DNA of 64,000 bases from Labilibaculum sp. K2S (GTDB taxonomy: Bacteria > Bacteroidota > Bacteroidia > Bacteroidales > Marinifilaceae), in NCBI RefSeq assembly GCF_030372765.1, contig NZ_JAUCMW010000001.1, positions 694,124-758,123 of the forward strand. Reading direction: 5' to 3'. The translations under genes were made by a program, and so were the position numbers. Positions 45,921-54,871 of this stretch are shown piece after piece. Each line of letters begins with the position of its first letter. Within the stretch, counting starts at the first letter, position 1. The notes beneath the pieces are model-generated. The model did no database searches and had not been told where the DNA came from. It saw only the letters and a program-made list of their open reading frames with translations.

Positions 45921-45942
45921 TTCTTTTCTGAAAAGATATTTC

Positions 45943-45975
45943 AGCCCGAAAGCCTTTGGTTTTCGGGCTTTGTTT
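45943..45975 (+). terminator. Terminator of slyD
   Basis: A 9-bp GC-rich stem (45943-45951 with 45961-45969) with a 9-base loop is followed by a T-rich run. The TTTG of the next gene's candidate promoter overlaps its end. Confidence 0.88.
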
Positions 45976-45999
45976 TTCTAGTCTTATCAAGTATCTTTA
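45969..45999 (+). promoter_or_regulatory. Candidate promoter of the symporter gene
   Basis: TTTG (45969-45972) and TATCTTTA (45992-45999) are 19 bases apart. The last base of the -7 box is A where G is expected. It shares its first bases with the slyD terminator. Confidence 0.4.
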
Positions 46000-46025
46000 A
46001 AGCACAATAAAAAAAAATCTTGATT

Positions 46026-47309
46026 ATGTGGAAAAGATTACCTCTTTACGTGAAAATTTTAGTTGGAATGGGATTTGGAATTATAGCGGGATTAATTGCC
46101 GTTTATTTTGAATTGTCTGAATTAACCAATGATTGGATCAAACCTTGGGGCGATATTTTCTTAAACTTATTAAAATTGATTGCTGTTCCTTTAATTTTTG
46201 TTTCGTTGGTGAAAGGAATATCAAGTCTTTCCAATATTTCGAAATTATCAAGAATAGGAATTAAAACCATTTCTCTTTATGTCCTTTCTACAGTTATTGC
46301 CGTAAGTTTTGGTTTAATACTCGTGAATACTATTGAGCCAGGCAATACTTTTCCCGACTATAAAAAGATAGAGTTACAGGAAAAATACCATACAACAATT
46401 GATTTAAAGAAAAATCAGGCTTCAGATTTGAAAGAGGAGTCTCCACTCAAATTTCTTGTAGATGTTGTTCCATCCAATTTCTTTCATGCAGCCACAGATA
46501 ATTCTAAAATGCTTCAGGTCATATTCTTTGCGATTCTATTTGGCATTGCAATGGTTATTTTGGAAGAAAAGAAAGTCAAGGTAGTTAGAGATTTTTTTGA
46601 TGGGATAGATGCAATTATCCTTAAGATAATTGACCTCATTATGCTTTTTGCTCCTTATGGCGTATTTGCCCTTATCGCAGGTTTAATAGTCGATTTCTCT
46701 GGTGATCTTGATTTATTTTCAGCTTTAGGATTATATGCAATCACAGTTATTTTAGGTCTCTTGGTAATGATATTTATTATCTATCCATTGTTCCTGAAAT
46801 TTTTTACCCCAGTTAGATACACTGATTTTTACAAAGCCATTTCACCTGCCCAACTGTTAGCATTTTCTACAAGTTCAAGTGCAGCAACCCTTCCGGTTAC
46901 CATGGAGTGTGTTGAAAAAGAAATAGGTGTTGCTAATGAAGTTGCGAGTTTTGTACTTCCGGTTGGTGTTACCATTAATATGGATGGAACCAGTTGTTAC
47001 CAGGCAATTGCTGCAGTTTTTATCGCGCAGGTGTTTGGTGTAGATTTGGATATTTACGACCAATTGATAATTGTGGTCACAGCAACTCTGGCATCTATCG
47101 GAACACCCGGAGTTCCGGGCGGGAGTATTATAATGTTAATCATTGTTTTAACATCGGTAGGAATACCCATTGAGGGTTTGGCATTAATATTAGGTATTGA
47201 CCGGCCTCTTGATATGCTTCGCACAGTTGTTAATGTTACAGGGGATGCTACTGTTGCAACAATAGTTGCGGCAAGTGAAGGTCAATTAAATCCTGTCAGG
47301 AAAATTTAA
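46026..47309 (+). CDS. Dicarboxylate/amino acid:cation symporter (DAACS family)
   Basis: ATG 46026 (MWKRLPLYVKILVG) is chosen over TTG 46020. The protein has ~427 residues and about eight TM segments, with the two re-entrant hairpin signatures of the GltP/DctA family: the serine-rich 'AFSTSSSAATLPVTMECVEK' and 'TINMDGTSCYQA', plus 'GTPGVPGGSI'. It imports glutamate, aspartate or C4-dicarboxylates with Na+ or H+. The ion and exact substrate cannot be told. Monocistronic. Confidence 0.92.
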   Translation: MWKRLPLYVKILVGMGFGIIAGLIAVYFELSELTNDWIKPWGDIFLNLLKLIAVPLIFVSLVKGISSLSNISKLSRIGIKTISLYVLSTVIAVSFGLILVNTIEPGNTFPDYKKIELQEKYHTTIDLKKNQASDLKEESPLKFLVDVVPSNFFHAATDNSKMLQVIFFAILFGIAMVILEEKKVKVVRDFFDGIDAIILKIIDLIMLFAPYGVFALIAGLIVDFSGDLDLFSALGLYAITVILGLLVMIFIIYPLFLKFFTPVRYTDFYKAISPAQLLAFSTSSSAATLPVTMECVEKEIGVANEVASFVLPVGVTINMDGTSCYQAIAAVFIAQVFGVDLDIYDQLIIVVTATLASIGTPGVPGGSIIMLIIVLTSVGIPIEGLALILGIDRPLDMLRTVVNVTGDATVATIVAASEGQLNPVRKI

Positions 47310-47379
47310 GTCAAAACTATTTAGGTAATTATCAATTCATAACTTTTCAAAGGAACAAGGAAATTCAATAAGTGTTTAT

Positions 47380-47414
47380 TATCTTTGTGGACGAATAACA
47401 GTATCTTCTGTTAT
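47380..47414 (+). promoter_or_regulatory. -7 box and leader hairpin before the 95-residue gene
   Basis: TATCTTTG (47380-47387) fits TAnnTTTG. It is followed by a 7-bp stem ATAACAG/CTGTTAT (47395-47401 with 47408-47414) in the presumed leader. Confidence 0.45.
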
Positions 47415-47437
47415 GCAACTTATTCAAAAATATAGAT

Positions 47438-47725
47438 ATGGCAAGTAGAAAACGCTTAAAAAAGGATATCGATTACCTTAGTTTTGAGGTAATTTCAGAT
47501 TGCTACAATTATAATTATTTACATCCTGAAAATAAGGATAAAGTAATGGACATTGTAAAGAATACTATTGTTTCCCGTAATCAATTAATTGCACGTGTAA
47601 ATCATCCTGATGGTAAGGACAATCCTAAAATTGTAAAGGCTTACTACAAGGCTGTATATACTGATTTATTCAAGAATGTTGACGAATCTTTCACAGAATT
47701 GAGCAATTTAATTAAAGAGAAATAA
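47438..47725 (+). CDS. Small conserved cytoplasmic protein of unknown function
   Basis: The 95-residue, mostly helical, basic protein (starts MASRKRLKKDIDYLSFEVI) has no signal peptide or known motif. It resembles hypothetical proteins often found in Bacteroidota, but I can name no function. It is alone between a promoter-like element and a terminator. Confidence 0.7.
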   Translation: MASRKRLKKDIDYLSFEVISDCYNYNYLHPENKDKVMDIVKNTIVSRNQLIARVNHPDGKDNPKIVKAYYKAVYTDLFKNVDESFTELSNLIKEK

Positions 47726-47749
47726 TTTCTTTCAAAAGATATTTCTGAT

Positions 47750-47776
47750 AGCTTTGCGTATTGCAAAGCTTTTTTT
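47750..47776 (+). terminator. Terminator whose T run abuts the next start codon
   Basis: An 8-bp stem AGCTTTGC/GCAAAGCT (47750-47757 with 47763-47770) with a 5-base loop is followed by a run of seven T that ends directly at ATG 47777. Confidence 0.8.
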
Positions 47777-48499
47777 ATGCCCGAAGAAAAAATTATACTA
47801 TTAGAGGATATTGGGGATGTTCTCTTTAAGAAGAGTCGAAGATTCAAACGTTTATCTGTACGGATAGCACCAAAAAAAGGAATTTGGGTTAATGTGCCTT
47901 ATGGTATAAGTTATCAGGATGCCATCAATTTTGCCAAACAAAATAAAGCATGGATTATCAATAATAAGGCAAAAACAAAATTAAAAGAGAACAAACAAAC
48001 AATTTTCACTCCTGAGATCCAATTTAAAACACGTTTCCATCAATTAAAGCTTAGTCCCGGAGAGGTGAGTTATTATTCTGCAAAACTCTCTAATGGAGTA
48101 CTGGAAGTAAAGTATCCTGCCAATACCGCGATTCAAAATTCAGATTTACAAACATTCATTCGAAATTCTATTATAGAAACCCTGCGCAGAGAAGCAAACC
48201 ATCATCTTCCAATTAGAATCAAAGAATTAGCAAAACTTGGTGAGTTTTCCTATAAATCCGTTAAAATTAAAAATACAAAAAGTCGTTGGGGATCATGTTC
48301 GCATGATAATAATATTAACCTCAATCTTCATTTAATGAGGTTACCTAATGAACTATGCGATATGGTTATTCTGCATGAATTATGCCATACTAAAGTTAAG
48401 AATCATTCCAGAGAATTCTATCAATTACTGGAAATCCATTGCCCGGAATTGACCAGAAAAAGAAAAGAAATTAAAAAATACTCTACAACAATATATTAA
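47777..48499 (+). CDS. YgjP-like zinc metallopeptidase (M48-related, DUF45)
   Basis: The 240-residue cytoplasmic protein has the family core 'TKSRWGSCSHDNNINLNLHL' and the zinc motif HELCH in 'MVILHELCHTKVKNHSREFY', where the later His in 'KNHS' is a likely third ligand. The N-terminus 'RFKRLSVRIAPKKGIWVNVP' is typical, which supports this start even though a terminator lies directly against it. The family is often linked with restriction or DNA-processing genes, but not here. It is followed after one base by a small membrane protein. Confidence 0.9.
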   Translation: MPEEKIILLEDIGDVLFKKSRRFKRLSVRIAPKKGIWVNVPYGISYQDAINFAKQNKAWIINNKAKTKLKENKQTIFTPEIQFKTRFHQLKLSPGEVSYYSAKLSNGVLEVKYPANTAIQNSDLQTFIRNSIIETLRREANHHLPIRIKELAKLGEFSYKSVKIKNTKSRWGSCSHDNNINLNLHLMRLPNELCDMVILHELCHTKVKNHSREFYQLLEIHCPELTRKRKEIKKYSTTIY

Positions 48500-48500
48500 C

Positions 48501-48878
48501 ATGAATAAGGAAATTTATATTTTAGTTGGCATATGTGTATTAACATTCTTAATAGGGAATAAACTAAAACAAAAATTAAGCAACCCGGAACCAAAAAAGC
48601 TGACAAAAAGAGGCAATAAGACAAAAAATAACATTGTTGTATCACCAACGACTTCCCGCAGAAAAGAAAAACTAAAAGTTATCTTTTTATACATACAGCT
48701 TATTTTAGTATTTGGCTTGTTAATCTTTATGATTCCTGCCTTATCGCGCGATATCCTCGCAAGCAATCATGATATCAACCAAAATTTAATACTTCGAATA
48801 TTAATCGTTGCGTTCGCAGCTTACATTTTATTTATTGGTTTCTTACAACTTAGAAAACCTCCGGAGAATAAAAATTAA
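48501..48878 (+). CDS. Small membrane protein of unknown function
   Basis: The 125-residue protein has an N-terminal hydrophobic segment (~4-20, 'IYILVGICVLTFLIG'), a basic cytoplasmic stretch, and two further TM segments (~56-75 and ~95-117). No domain is recognised. It is separated from the metallopeptidase stop by one base, so the two are co-translated. Confidence 0.65.
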   Translation: MNKEIYILVGICVLTFLIGNKLKQKLSNPEPKKLTKRGNKTKNNIVVSPTTSRRKEKLKVIFLYIQLILVFGLLIFMIPALSRDILASNHDINQNLILRILIVAFAAYILFIGFLQLRKPPENKN

Positions 48879-49938
48879 TAAATACCCAACTCAAAAAAAC
48901 ACAGAGTATTGGATTTATTCCTGAATATCCGAATAAATAAAGGAAAATTTCCATTTTATCCAGATAGCAACATTCTTTGTCATAAAGAAAACCAACTCAT
49001 TTGTTTAATTTTGTGATACTTACGAGAGAAATTCCTTCCTTTTAACCTTCTTAGAATTTAATATCTGTAAACTAACGGAGTGTTGTTTACAAATTTCATT
49101 AGAATTTCGCCTGATATTGTAATCTACGGTCAAAAAAATCCAATTCAAAATTTACAAAAAGAAATTTAATCTAGTTTAGTATTGTAACTTACTCTAGTTG
49201 CACTAATCAACACATGTAAACAATTAAGGTGTGTAGTCTTGTAATTAATTTTGCATTGTAATTTACATGGGTAATGTTATAATGAATATCAATGTTCTGA
49301 ATTTCAATTGAATTTACAATTGAAACAAGTTATGATCTTCTTACTAGCAAACTATAAATAATACAATTATTGACCTGTATACCAGTTGTTTAAAATACAT
49401 AGGTAAAGTAATACTTTAATTTACTAATTACATATGTATAAAAATCGCGTTAATCTATGTGTATAATGTAACTTTTGATATCATAATAGTCAATATATCA
49501 GTAATATACGCGATCCACTTATAGTAAAATAACAAGCAAAATTATCCGTTAATATCATTTAATTTATATTTTTTGTAAATACTTATAGTATAGTATTGTA
49601 AATTTATTTAAAGGTTTGATATACAGTGATTTTACCATACTATTATTAATCCATTCAATATTGTTTACGAAATAGAATTTTACGGAGTAATTAATTGAAT
49701 GTCTTTTAAAGATACATACTGTGCATAAACACTCTATTAGTAAGACGAATGGAATGTTTACAAAAGTAATAATGTTTAATGATTACAATCTGAATATATA
49801 TTTTCCTCTGAATTACATTAGTGAATTACATTAGTGAATATTCTTTTTCTAAATATTTTGACTTTTGTAATTATTATTTTAAATTTGTGATGTTGTTAAA
49901 ATTAACATCTGTAAAATTCACATATAAACAACTTAAGA
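48879..49938. promoter_or_regulatory. 1060-base non-coding region with 20 TGTAA/TTACA motifs upstream of the XRE gene
   Basis: No gene or structured RNA was found. I counted by eye 20 copies of TGTAA or its complement TTACA between 49066 and 49914, many as TGTAAA, GTTTACA or back-to-back (TTGTAATTTACAT at 49257-49269). A 13-bp direct repeat (GAATTACATTAGT at 49810-49822 and 49823-49835) contains two. A hairpin ATTTATTC/GAATAAAT (48913-48920, 48931-48938) near the left end may close the preceding operon. The cluster could be a repeated binding site, most simply for the XRE protein encoded next. Confidence 0.6.
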
Positions 49939-50367
49939 ATGAAAAATCGAATAGTTCAGCTGATTAATAGTGAAGGGTTAACCTCTTCTAAGTTTGCAGA
50001 TACCATAGGCGTACAGCGATCGAGTATTTCTCATATTTTATCGGGTCGTAATAACCCAAGCCTGGACTTTGTTCAAAAAATTCTAATGTCATTTCCTTCA
50101 ATAGACCCTAATTGGCTTATTTCAGGCATGGGTAATATGTATAAATCACAAGATTCACCTTCTTTGTTTCAAGAACCGGAAACGAGCCGGACACCACTTG
50201 AAACTCAACCTAATCATCCGCCTAAATTAAATAAAGAAACAATTAATATTCCGCGCTCAAACCCTGAACCTGTGCTGGAAATGAGTGCATTTACATCTGG
50301 AAAACAGATAGAGAAAGTAGTGGTGTTTTACACGGATAAAACTTTTAAAGAATACAATCCTTCTTAA
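49939..50367 (+). CDS. XRE-family helix-turn-helix regulator
   Basis: The 142-residue protein has an N-terminal Cro/C1-type HTH ('SSKFADTIGVQRSSISHILS', 'GRNNPSLDFVQKIL', residues ~10-60), followed by 'PNWLISGMGNMY', common in Bacteroidota XRE proteins. A flexible Pro-rich middle and a short C-terminal beta segment ('IEKVVVFYTDKTFKEY') follow. It probably binds DNA as a dimer. Its long upstream region is full of short symmetric motifs, suggesting autoregulation (inference). No phage genes lie nearby. Confidence 0.85.
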   Translation: MKNRIVQLINSEGLTSSKFADTIGVQRSSISHILSGRNNPSLDFVQKILMSFPSIDPNWLISGMGNMYKSQDSPSLFQEPETSRTPLETQPNHPPKLNKETINIPRSNPEPVLEMSAFTSGKQIEKVVVFYTDKTFKEYNPS

Positions 50368-50380
50368 ATATTTTTTAGCT

Positions 50381-50388
50381 TATCTTTG
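50381..50388 (+). promoter_or_regulatory. -7 box of pyrK-pyrD
   Basis: TATCTTTG matches TAnnTTTG and lies 41 bases before pyrK. No clear -33 element was found. Confidence 0.5.
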
Positions 50389-50429
50389 CCTGCGTTTATA
50401 CTTAACAGTTTAAAATACAACCAGGCACC

Positions 50430-51191
50430 ATGAAAAAATTAGTACAGGACTTTAAGGTACTGCACAAGAAAGAGCTTAATGACGGAACTTTTGTTATTGA
50501 TGTAAAGGCATCTACGCCCTTACCAGACATTAAACCAGGGCAATTTGTTAACGTTCTTGTCGAAAATGCAAACAACACCTTTCTTAGAAGGCCTTTATCC
50601 ATCCATTTTGTTGATTACGAAGAGAATATAATCAAATTATACATTAAAAAAATTGGAGAAGGCACAACCAAATTAGGCGATTTAACTATTGGCGACAAAC
50701 TCAATATCGTTTTCCCCTTGGGAAATCAATACTCTATCCCTAAGAACTCTAAAACTCTTTTAATTGGTGGTGGATGTGGTGTCGCTCCTTTATTATACTT
50801 GGCAAAATATCTTAAGGATGCAGGAAATGAGGTTACTACCATACTAGGTGTACGTTCAGCCTACGATGCTGTTGAATTAGATCCTTATAAAGAATACGGA
50901 CGTATATTTGTTACTACCGAAGACGGTTCTGTTGGTGAAAAAGGCTATCCTACGCAGCATTCTATACTTAACGAGAAGTTCGACTACGCGTTTACCTGTG
51001 GTCCGGAACCTATGATGAAAGCTGTGGCTGCTTATTCCAGGAGTAAGAATATTACATGTGAGGTTTCCCTTGAAAACACTATGGCTTGTGGATTTGGAGC
51101 ATGCTTATGCTGTGTAACTGATACAAAAAGAGGTAATATATGTACATGCACTGAAGGTCCGGTGTTCAATATAAATGAGTTGAAATGGTAA
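50430..51191 (+). CDS. pyrK: Dihydroorotate dehydrogenase electron transfer subunit
   Basis: The 253-residue protein is of FNR type with FAD motif 'RRPLSIH' (~52) and NAD-binding '[16 protein letters not shown]'. A C-terminal [2Fe-2S] site has four Cys in '[12 protein letters not shown]' and '[10 protein letters not shown]' ('C-x4-C-x2-C...C' pattern). It feeds electrons from PyrD to NAD+. It overlaps pyrD by seven bases. Confidence 0.94.
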   Translation: MKKLVQDFKVLHKKELNDGTFVIDVKASTPLPDIKPGQFVNVLVENANNTFLRRPLSIHFVDYEENIIKLYIKKIGEGTTKLGDLTIGDKLNIVFPLGNQYSIPKNSKTLLIGGGCGVAPLLYLAKYLKDAGNEVTTILGVRSAYDAVELDPYKEYGRIFVTTEDGSVGEKGYPTQHSILNEKFDYAFTCGPEPMMKAVAAYSRSKNITCEVSLENTMACGFGACLCCVTDTKRGNICTCTEGPVFNINELKW

Positions 51192-52099
51192 ATTTGGAAG
51201 TTAAACTTAAGGATCTGATTCTTAAAAATCCGGTAATGACTGCTTCCGGAACCTTTGGTTACGGTGAAGAATTTGAAGATTTTATTGATATCAGCCAATT
51301 AGGCGGCATATTAGTTAAAGGCACTACAAGACATCATCGGGAAGGAAACCCTTACCCTAGAATGGCTGAAACACCTTCTGGAATGCTAAATGCTGTTGGA
51401 CTGCAAAATAAGGGAGTAGAATATTTTTGTGATAAAATATATCCTAGAATTAACCATTACGACACGAATATTTTGGTTAATGTTTCCGGCTCTGTAATAG
51501 AAGATTACGTTGAAACAGCTGCAATAATTAATAATTTAGATAAGATTCCGGCAATAGAGCTGAATATATCTTGTCCGAACGTTAAAGAAGGCGGAATGGC
51601 TTTCGGAACTAGCTGTTCATCTGCAGCATCTGTGGTTCGAGCAGTTCGTAAGGTGTACAAAAAGCATTTAATGGTTAAATTGTCACCAAATGTAACGGAT
51701 ATTACTGAAATAGCTAAAGCTGTTGAAGCGGAAGGTGCTGATTCTGTATCTCTTATCAATACATTACTAGGAATGGCTATTGATGCAGAAACAAGAAAGC
51801 CCCTTTTATCTACTGTTACAGGAGGTTTGTCTGGTCCATGTGTGAAACCAGTTGCCTTACGAATGGTTTGGCAGGTTTTTAACGCTGTTAATATCCCAAT
51901 TGTTGGTTTAGGTGGCATTATGAATGCGAAAGATGCCATTGAGTTTATTCTGGCCGGTGCATCTGCTATTCAAATTGGAACTGCTAATTTTATTGATCCT
52001 CAGGTAACAGTTAAAGTTGTTGAAGGAATCAAGGAATATATGATCAGACATCAGGTTGAAAATGTGACTGATTTAATTGGAGCGATTAAAACACAATAG
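51185..52099 (+). CDS. pyrD: Dihydroorotate dehydrogenase B, catalytic subunit
   Basis: The 304-residue FMN enzyme (class 1B) oxidises dihydroorotate to orotate. Hallmarks are '[13 protein letters not shown]', '[10 protein letters not shown]', '[18 protein letters not shown]' with the catalytic Cys expected in the class 1B loop ('[10 protein letters not shown]'), '[10 protein letters not shown]', and the FMN phosphate site '[20 protein letters not shown]'. It forms a heterotetramer with PyrK. Confidence 0.95.
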   Translation: MVNLEVKLKDLILKNPVMTASGTFGYGEEFEDFIDISQLGGILVKGTTRHHREGNPYPRMAETPSGMLNAVGLQNKGVEYFCDKIYPRINHYDTNILVNVSGSVIEDYVETAAIINNLDKIPAIELNISCPNVKEGGMAFGTSCSSAASVVRAVRKVYKKHLMVKLSPNVTDITEIAKAVEAEGADSVSLINTLLGMAIDAETRKPLLSTVTGGLSGPCVKPVALRMVWQVFNAVNIPIVGLGGIMNAKDAIEFILAGASAIQIGTANFIDPQVTVKVVEGIKEYMIRHQVENVTDLIGAIKTQ

Positions 52100-52145
52100 A
52101 TAAGATACTTATATTAGGGAATTATTTCTTTAATTGACAATTTGA

Positions 52146-52177
52146 GAGTTTACAATTGTAATTACAGTTGTAAACTC
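52146..52177 (+). terminator. Terminator-like 14-bp hairpin after pyrD (also carries the TGTAA motif)
   Basis: The arms 52146-52159 and 52164-52177 pair over 14 bp with one G-T wobble and a 4-base loop AATT. A weak T-rich tract follows. The stem contains TTTACAATTGTAATTACA-type symmetry, that is, two TTACA and two TGTAA motifs, the same words as in the XRE upstream region. Confidence 0.65.
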
Positions 52178-52269
52178 TTGCCGTTTTATTTGAATTTTGT
52201 TCTATTTTTATACAATTTTTTCGACACAAATAACGAATGTATTTTTATCATTAAACCCTATATAACAAG

Positions 52270-53298
52270 ATGTTACACGGACATGGAGATGATGGTTACC
52301 AATATAAACAGGCAATTGTGGCTAATTTCAGCAGTAATGTTTGGTTTGGGGGTAAATCCGAAGATCTAAAACAGCACTTATTCAAAAATTGGAATACTAT
52401 ACATTCTTATCCTGAAGCATCTGCTGAGAGTCTTGTGAAGGCATTGACAATAGATTTAGATGTAAATAAGAATCAAATTATTGCAACCAATGGCGCTACG
52501 GAAGCCTTCTACCTTATTGCACAATGTTTCTCTGGATCTAATTCAAGTATTATAATCCCTACCTTCTCCGAGTATGAAGACGCTTGCAGAGTCAATAAAC
52601 ACAAGTTATTCTTTATTAATTGGGCAGAATTAGACAGCAAAACAATTTTTGAAGAAGGCTTGGTTTGGATTTGCAACCCTAATAATCCAAATGGAAATAT
52701 TCTAGAATTGGATGAACTTGAGAAAATTTTAAAAATCAATTCAAAATCTGTTTTTGTGATTGATGAAGCCTATATTGATTTTACTGATGAGATTAACTCA
52801 TGCATAGATTTACTTGATAAGTATGAGAATTTAATTTTGGTGAAATCACTCACTAAAAACTTTTCAATTCCCGGCCTGAGATTGGGATATTTAGTCTCAA
52901 ACAAGGTATTGGTACAGAATATTCAATTCTACAAGGCTCCTTGGACGGTAAATTCACTGGCAATTGAGGCTGGAAAGTTCCTTTTGGCAAATAAAACAGA
53001 TTTTATGCCATCTGTAAACTATTATAAATCAGAAACTAAAAAATTCAAGGGAAATATTCAAAAAATTTCCGGTCTGCAAATTCATCCTTCAAAAACTTCC
53101 TTCTTTTTAGTTGAACTAGAAAAATTATCTGCTTTTGAGCTTAAAAAGTTTCTAATTTCAAATTTTGGGATATTAATTCGCGATGCAGCTAATTTTCGTG
53201 GATTAAATTCTTCCTTCTTCCGATTAGCCACCCAAACCGATGAAAAAAATCAATTATTAATAGAAGCGTTAATTCAATGGAGCAAATTAAACTCATAA
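52270..53298 (+). CDS. cobD: Threonine-phosphate decarboxylase (CobD-type)
   Basis: The 342-residue class I/II PLP aminotransferase-fold protein starts MLHGHGDDGYQY, as CobD does, and has 'FSSNVWFGG', 'NPNNPNG' and the PLP Lys in 'LVKSLTKNFSIPGLRLGYL'. It makes (R)-1-aminopropan-2-ol phosphate for the cobamide nucleotide loop. HisC is the nearest alternative, but the N-terminus and context settle it. Its 3' end overlaps cbiB by 22 bases. No cobalamin riboswitch was recognised in the 170 bases before it. Confidence 0.9.
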   Translation: MLHGHGDDGYQYKQAIVANFSSNVWFGGKSEDLKQHLFKNWNTIHSYPEASAESLVKALTIDLDVNKNQIIATNGATEAFYLIAQCFSGSNSSIIIPTFSEYEDACRVNKHKLFFINWAELDSKTIFEEGLVWICNPNNPNGNILELDELEKILKINSKSVFVIDEAYIDFTDEINSCIDLLDKYENLILVKSLTKNFSIPGLRLGYLVSNKVLVQNIQFYKAPWTVNSLAIEAGKFLLANKTDFMPSVNYYKSETKKFKGNIQKISGLQIHPSKTSFFLVELEKLSAFELKKFLISNFGILIRDAANFRGLNSSFFRLATQTDEKNQLLIEALIQWSKLNS

Positions 53299-54224
53299 TT
53301 ATCCCTCTTGTTATAGGATACATTTTGGATCTCATTTTTGGTGATCCAAGAAGCTTGCCACACCCAATCGTTTTATTCGGTAACACGATTGCTTTTTTCA
53401 CTAAATATCTGACTAAAGGAAAATACCAATTGTTTAAAGGAGCAGTAATGGCTTTAGGATTAGCAACTAGTGTGTATTTTATTTTTTCGTACCTAAGCAT
53501 CATCACTTTAAACTGGAATAGTACAGTTTATATTGTATTTACCTCGATAATGGTTTTTTACGGATTAGCGAACAAAAGCTTGTTACAGGAAGGATTCGAA
53601 GTCTTTAAACATCTTAATGAAAAAGGATTAGAAGCAGGCAGAAAAAGATTATCATGGATTGTCGGTCGGGATACATCAAAATTATCGAAACAGGAAATAC
53701 GTTTGGCTGTATTGGAAACTTTATCAGAGAATTTATCGGATGGCGTTGTTGCTCCTCTTTTTTACTTTGCCATTGCCGGAGTTCCGGGAATGATGTGTTA
53801 TAAAATGATTAATACAATGGATTCCATGATTGGATATAAAAATGAAAAGTACATTTTGTTTGGACGTATTGCTGCCCGATTGGATGATATTGCAAATTTT
53901 ATTCCCGCTCGTATTACTGCACTTCTAATGGTATTATTCACGCTAAATACAAAAGGCTTTTTATACATCTTTAAATATGGACATGCTCATCTCAGTCCTA
54001 ATGCCGGTTACCCGGAGTCAGCACTCGCAGGAATAATGAATTGTCAATTTGGAGGACCTCATGATTATGGCGGGAAAAGTGTACACAAACCATTTATTGG
54101 AGTTAATAATCGACCAATACTGAACGAAGATATCTATAAACTTTTTTACATCAACCATTCGGTGTGTTTCGCAAGTGTTCTTATAATTATTGCTGTCTAT
54201 TTTCCATATGAAATTCTGTTGTAA
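53277..54224 (+). CDS. cbiB: Adenosylcobinamide-phosphate synthase
   Basis: The 315-residue membrane protein with about five hydrophobic segments has the CbiB motifs 'DLIFGDPRSLPHPIVLFG', 'ETLSENLSDGVVAPLFYFAI', 'INTMDSMIGYKNEKY' and 'ARLDDIANFIPARIT'. It joins aminopropanol phosphate to adenosylcobyric acid, using the product of the preceding gene. Confidence 0.94.
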   Translation: MEQIKLIIIPLVIGYILDLIFGDPRSLPHPIVLFGNTIAFFTKYLTKGKYQLFKGAVMALGLATSVYFIFSYLSIITLNWNSTVYIVFTSIMVFYGLANKSLLQEGFEVFKHLNEKGLEAGRKRLSWIVGRDTSKLSKQEIRLAVLETLSENLSDGVVAPLFYFAIAGVPGMMCYKMINTMDSMIGYKNEKYILFGRIAARLDDIANFIPARITALLMVLFTLNTKGFLYIFKYGHAHLSPNAGYPESALAGIMNCQFGGPHDYGGKSVHKPFIGVNNRPILNEDIYKLFYINHSVCFASVLIIIAVYFPYEILL

Positions 54225-54323
54225 AAAAGGAGAATTTAATTCCAGCTGGAATCTTTAATTTGTAACTTCACACTTTAAATATTCCACATTTATGAAGGAT
54301 ACTGATCCAAAAATAAATTAGCA

Positions 54324-54836
54324 ATGATTCATTTAATTACAGGAGGACAACGTTCCGGGAAAAGTTTATTTGCTGAAGATCTGGCACTATCCTTAAATGA
54401 TCAGCCTGTTTATCTGGCAACCTCACGAATTTGGGACGAAGCACATCGCGAAAGAATTGAAATACACAAAAACAGACGTGGAAATCAATGGACTACTATT
54501 GAAGAAGAGAAATTTTTGAGCCAGCACGATTTTACGGGGAAAGTAGTTCTTTTAGATTGCATCACCTTATGGATAAACAACTTCTTTTTTGACAATGGTG
54601 AGGATGATAAAAAATCATTACTTGAAGCTACTCAAGAACTTGAAAATATATTTGCTCAAAATTGCAACTGGATAATTGTTACCAATGAATTGGGATTAGG
54701 AGGATATCCGGGAAACAAAATAGCAATGAGATTCAATGATCTGCAAGGAAGCATTAATCAGTACATCGCAAAAAGAGCAGATCGTGTTACATTAATTATA
54801 TCTGGTTTACCACTTGAAATTAAAAATACTTTATAA
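54324..54836 (+). CDS. cobU: Adenosylcobinamide kinase / guanylyltransferase
   Basis: The 170-residue protein has the P-loop 'ITGGQRSGKSLFAE' at its start, 'YLATSRIWDEAHRERIEIHK' with the guanylylated His, and 'VVLLDCITLWINNFF'. It makes AdoCbi-GDP. A 99-base gap precedes it; this gap has no visible terminator. Confidence 0.94.
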   Translation: MIHLITGGQRSGKSLFAEDLALSLNDQPVYLATSRIWDEAHRERIEIHKNRRGNQWTTIEEEKFLSQHDFTGKVVLLDCITLWINNFFFDNGEDDKKSLLEATQELENIFAQNCNWIIVTNELGLGGYPGNKIAMRFNDLQGSINQYIAKRADRVTLIISGLPLEIKNTL

Positions 54837-54871
54837 CAGAACAATCAAATCCGAACCTTTAAATAATTATA

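Noticed and set aside
48879..49938. Replication origin, CRISPR array or prophage remnant in the long gap
   Set aside because: There are no DnaA-box clusters (TTATCCACA-like), no regular spacer pattern and no phage genes next to the XRE gene. The TGTAA words are irregularly spaced.
51505..51939. Minus-strand frame of 144 codons opposite pyrD
   Set aside because: It is a shadow of pyrD, low-complexity and without motifs.
52100..52269. Cobalamin riboswitch in front of the cob operon
   Set aside because: Looked for conserved B12-box words such as GCCACTG and for a GC-rich multi-stem fold; neither is present.
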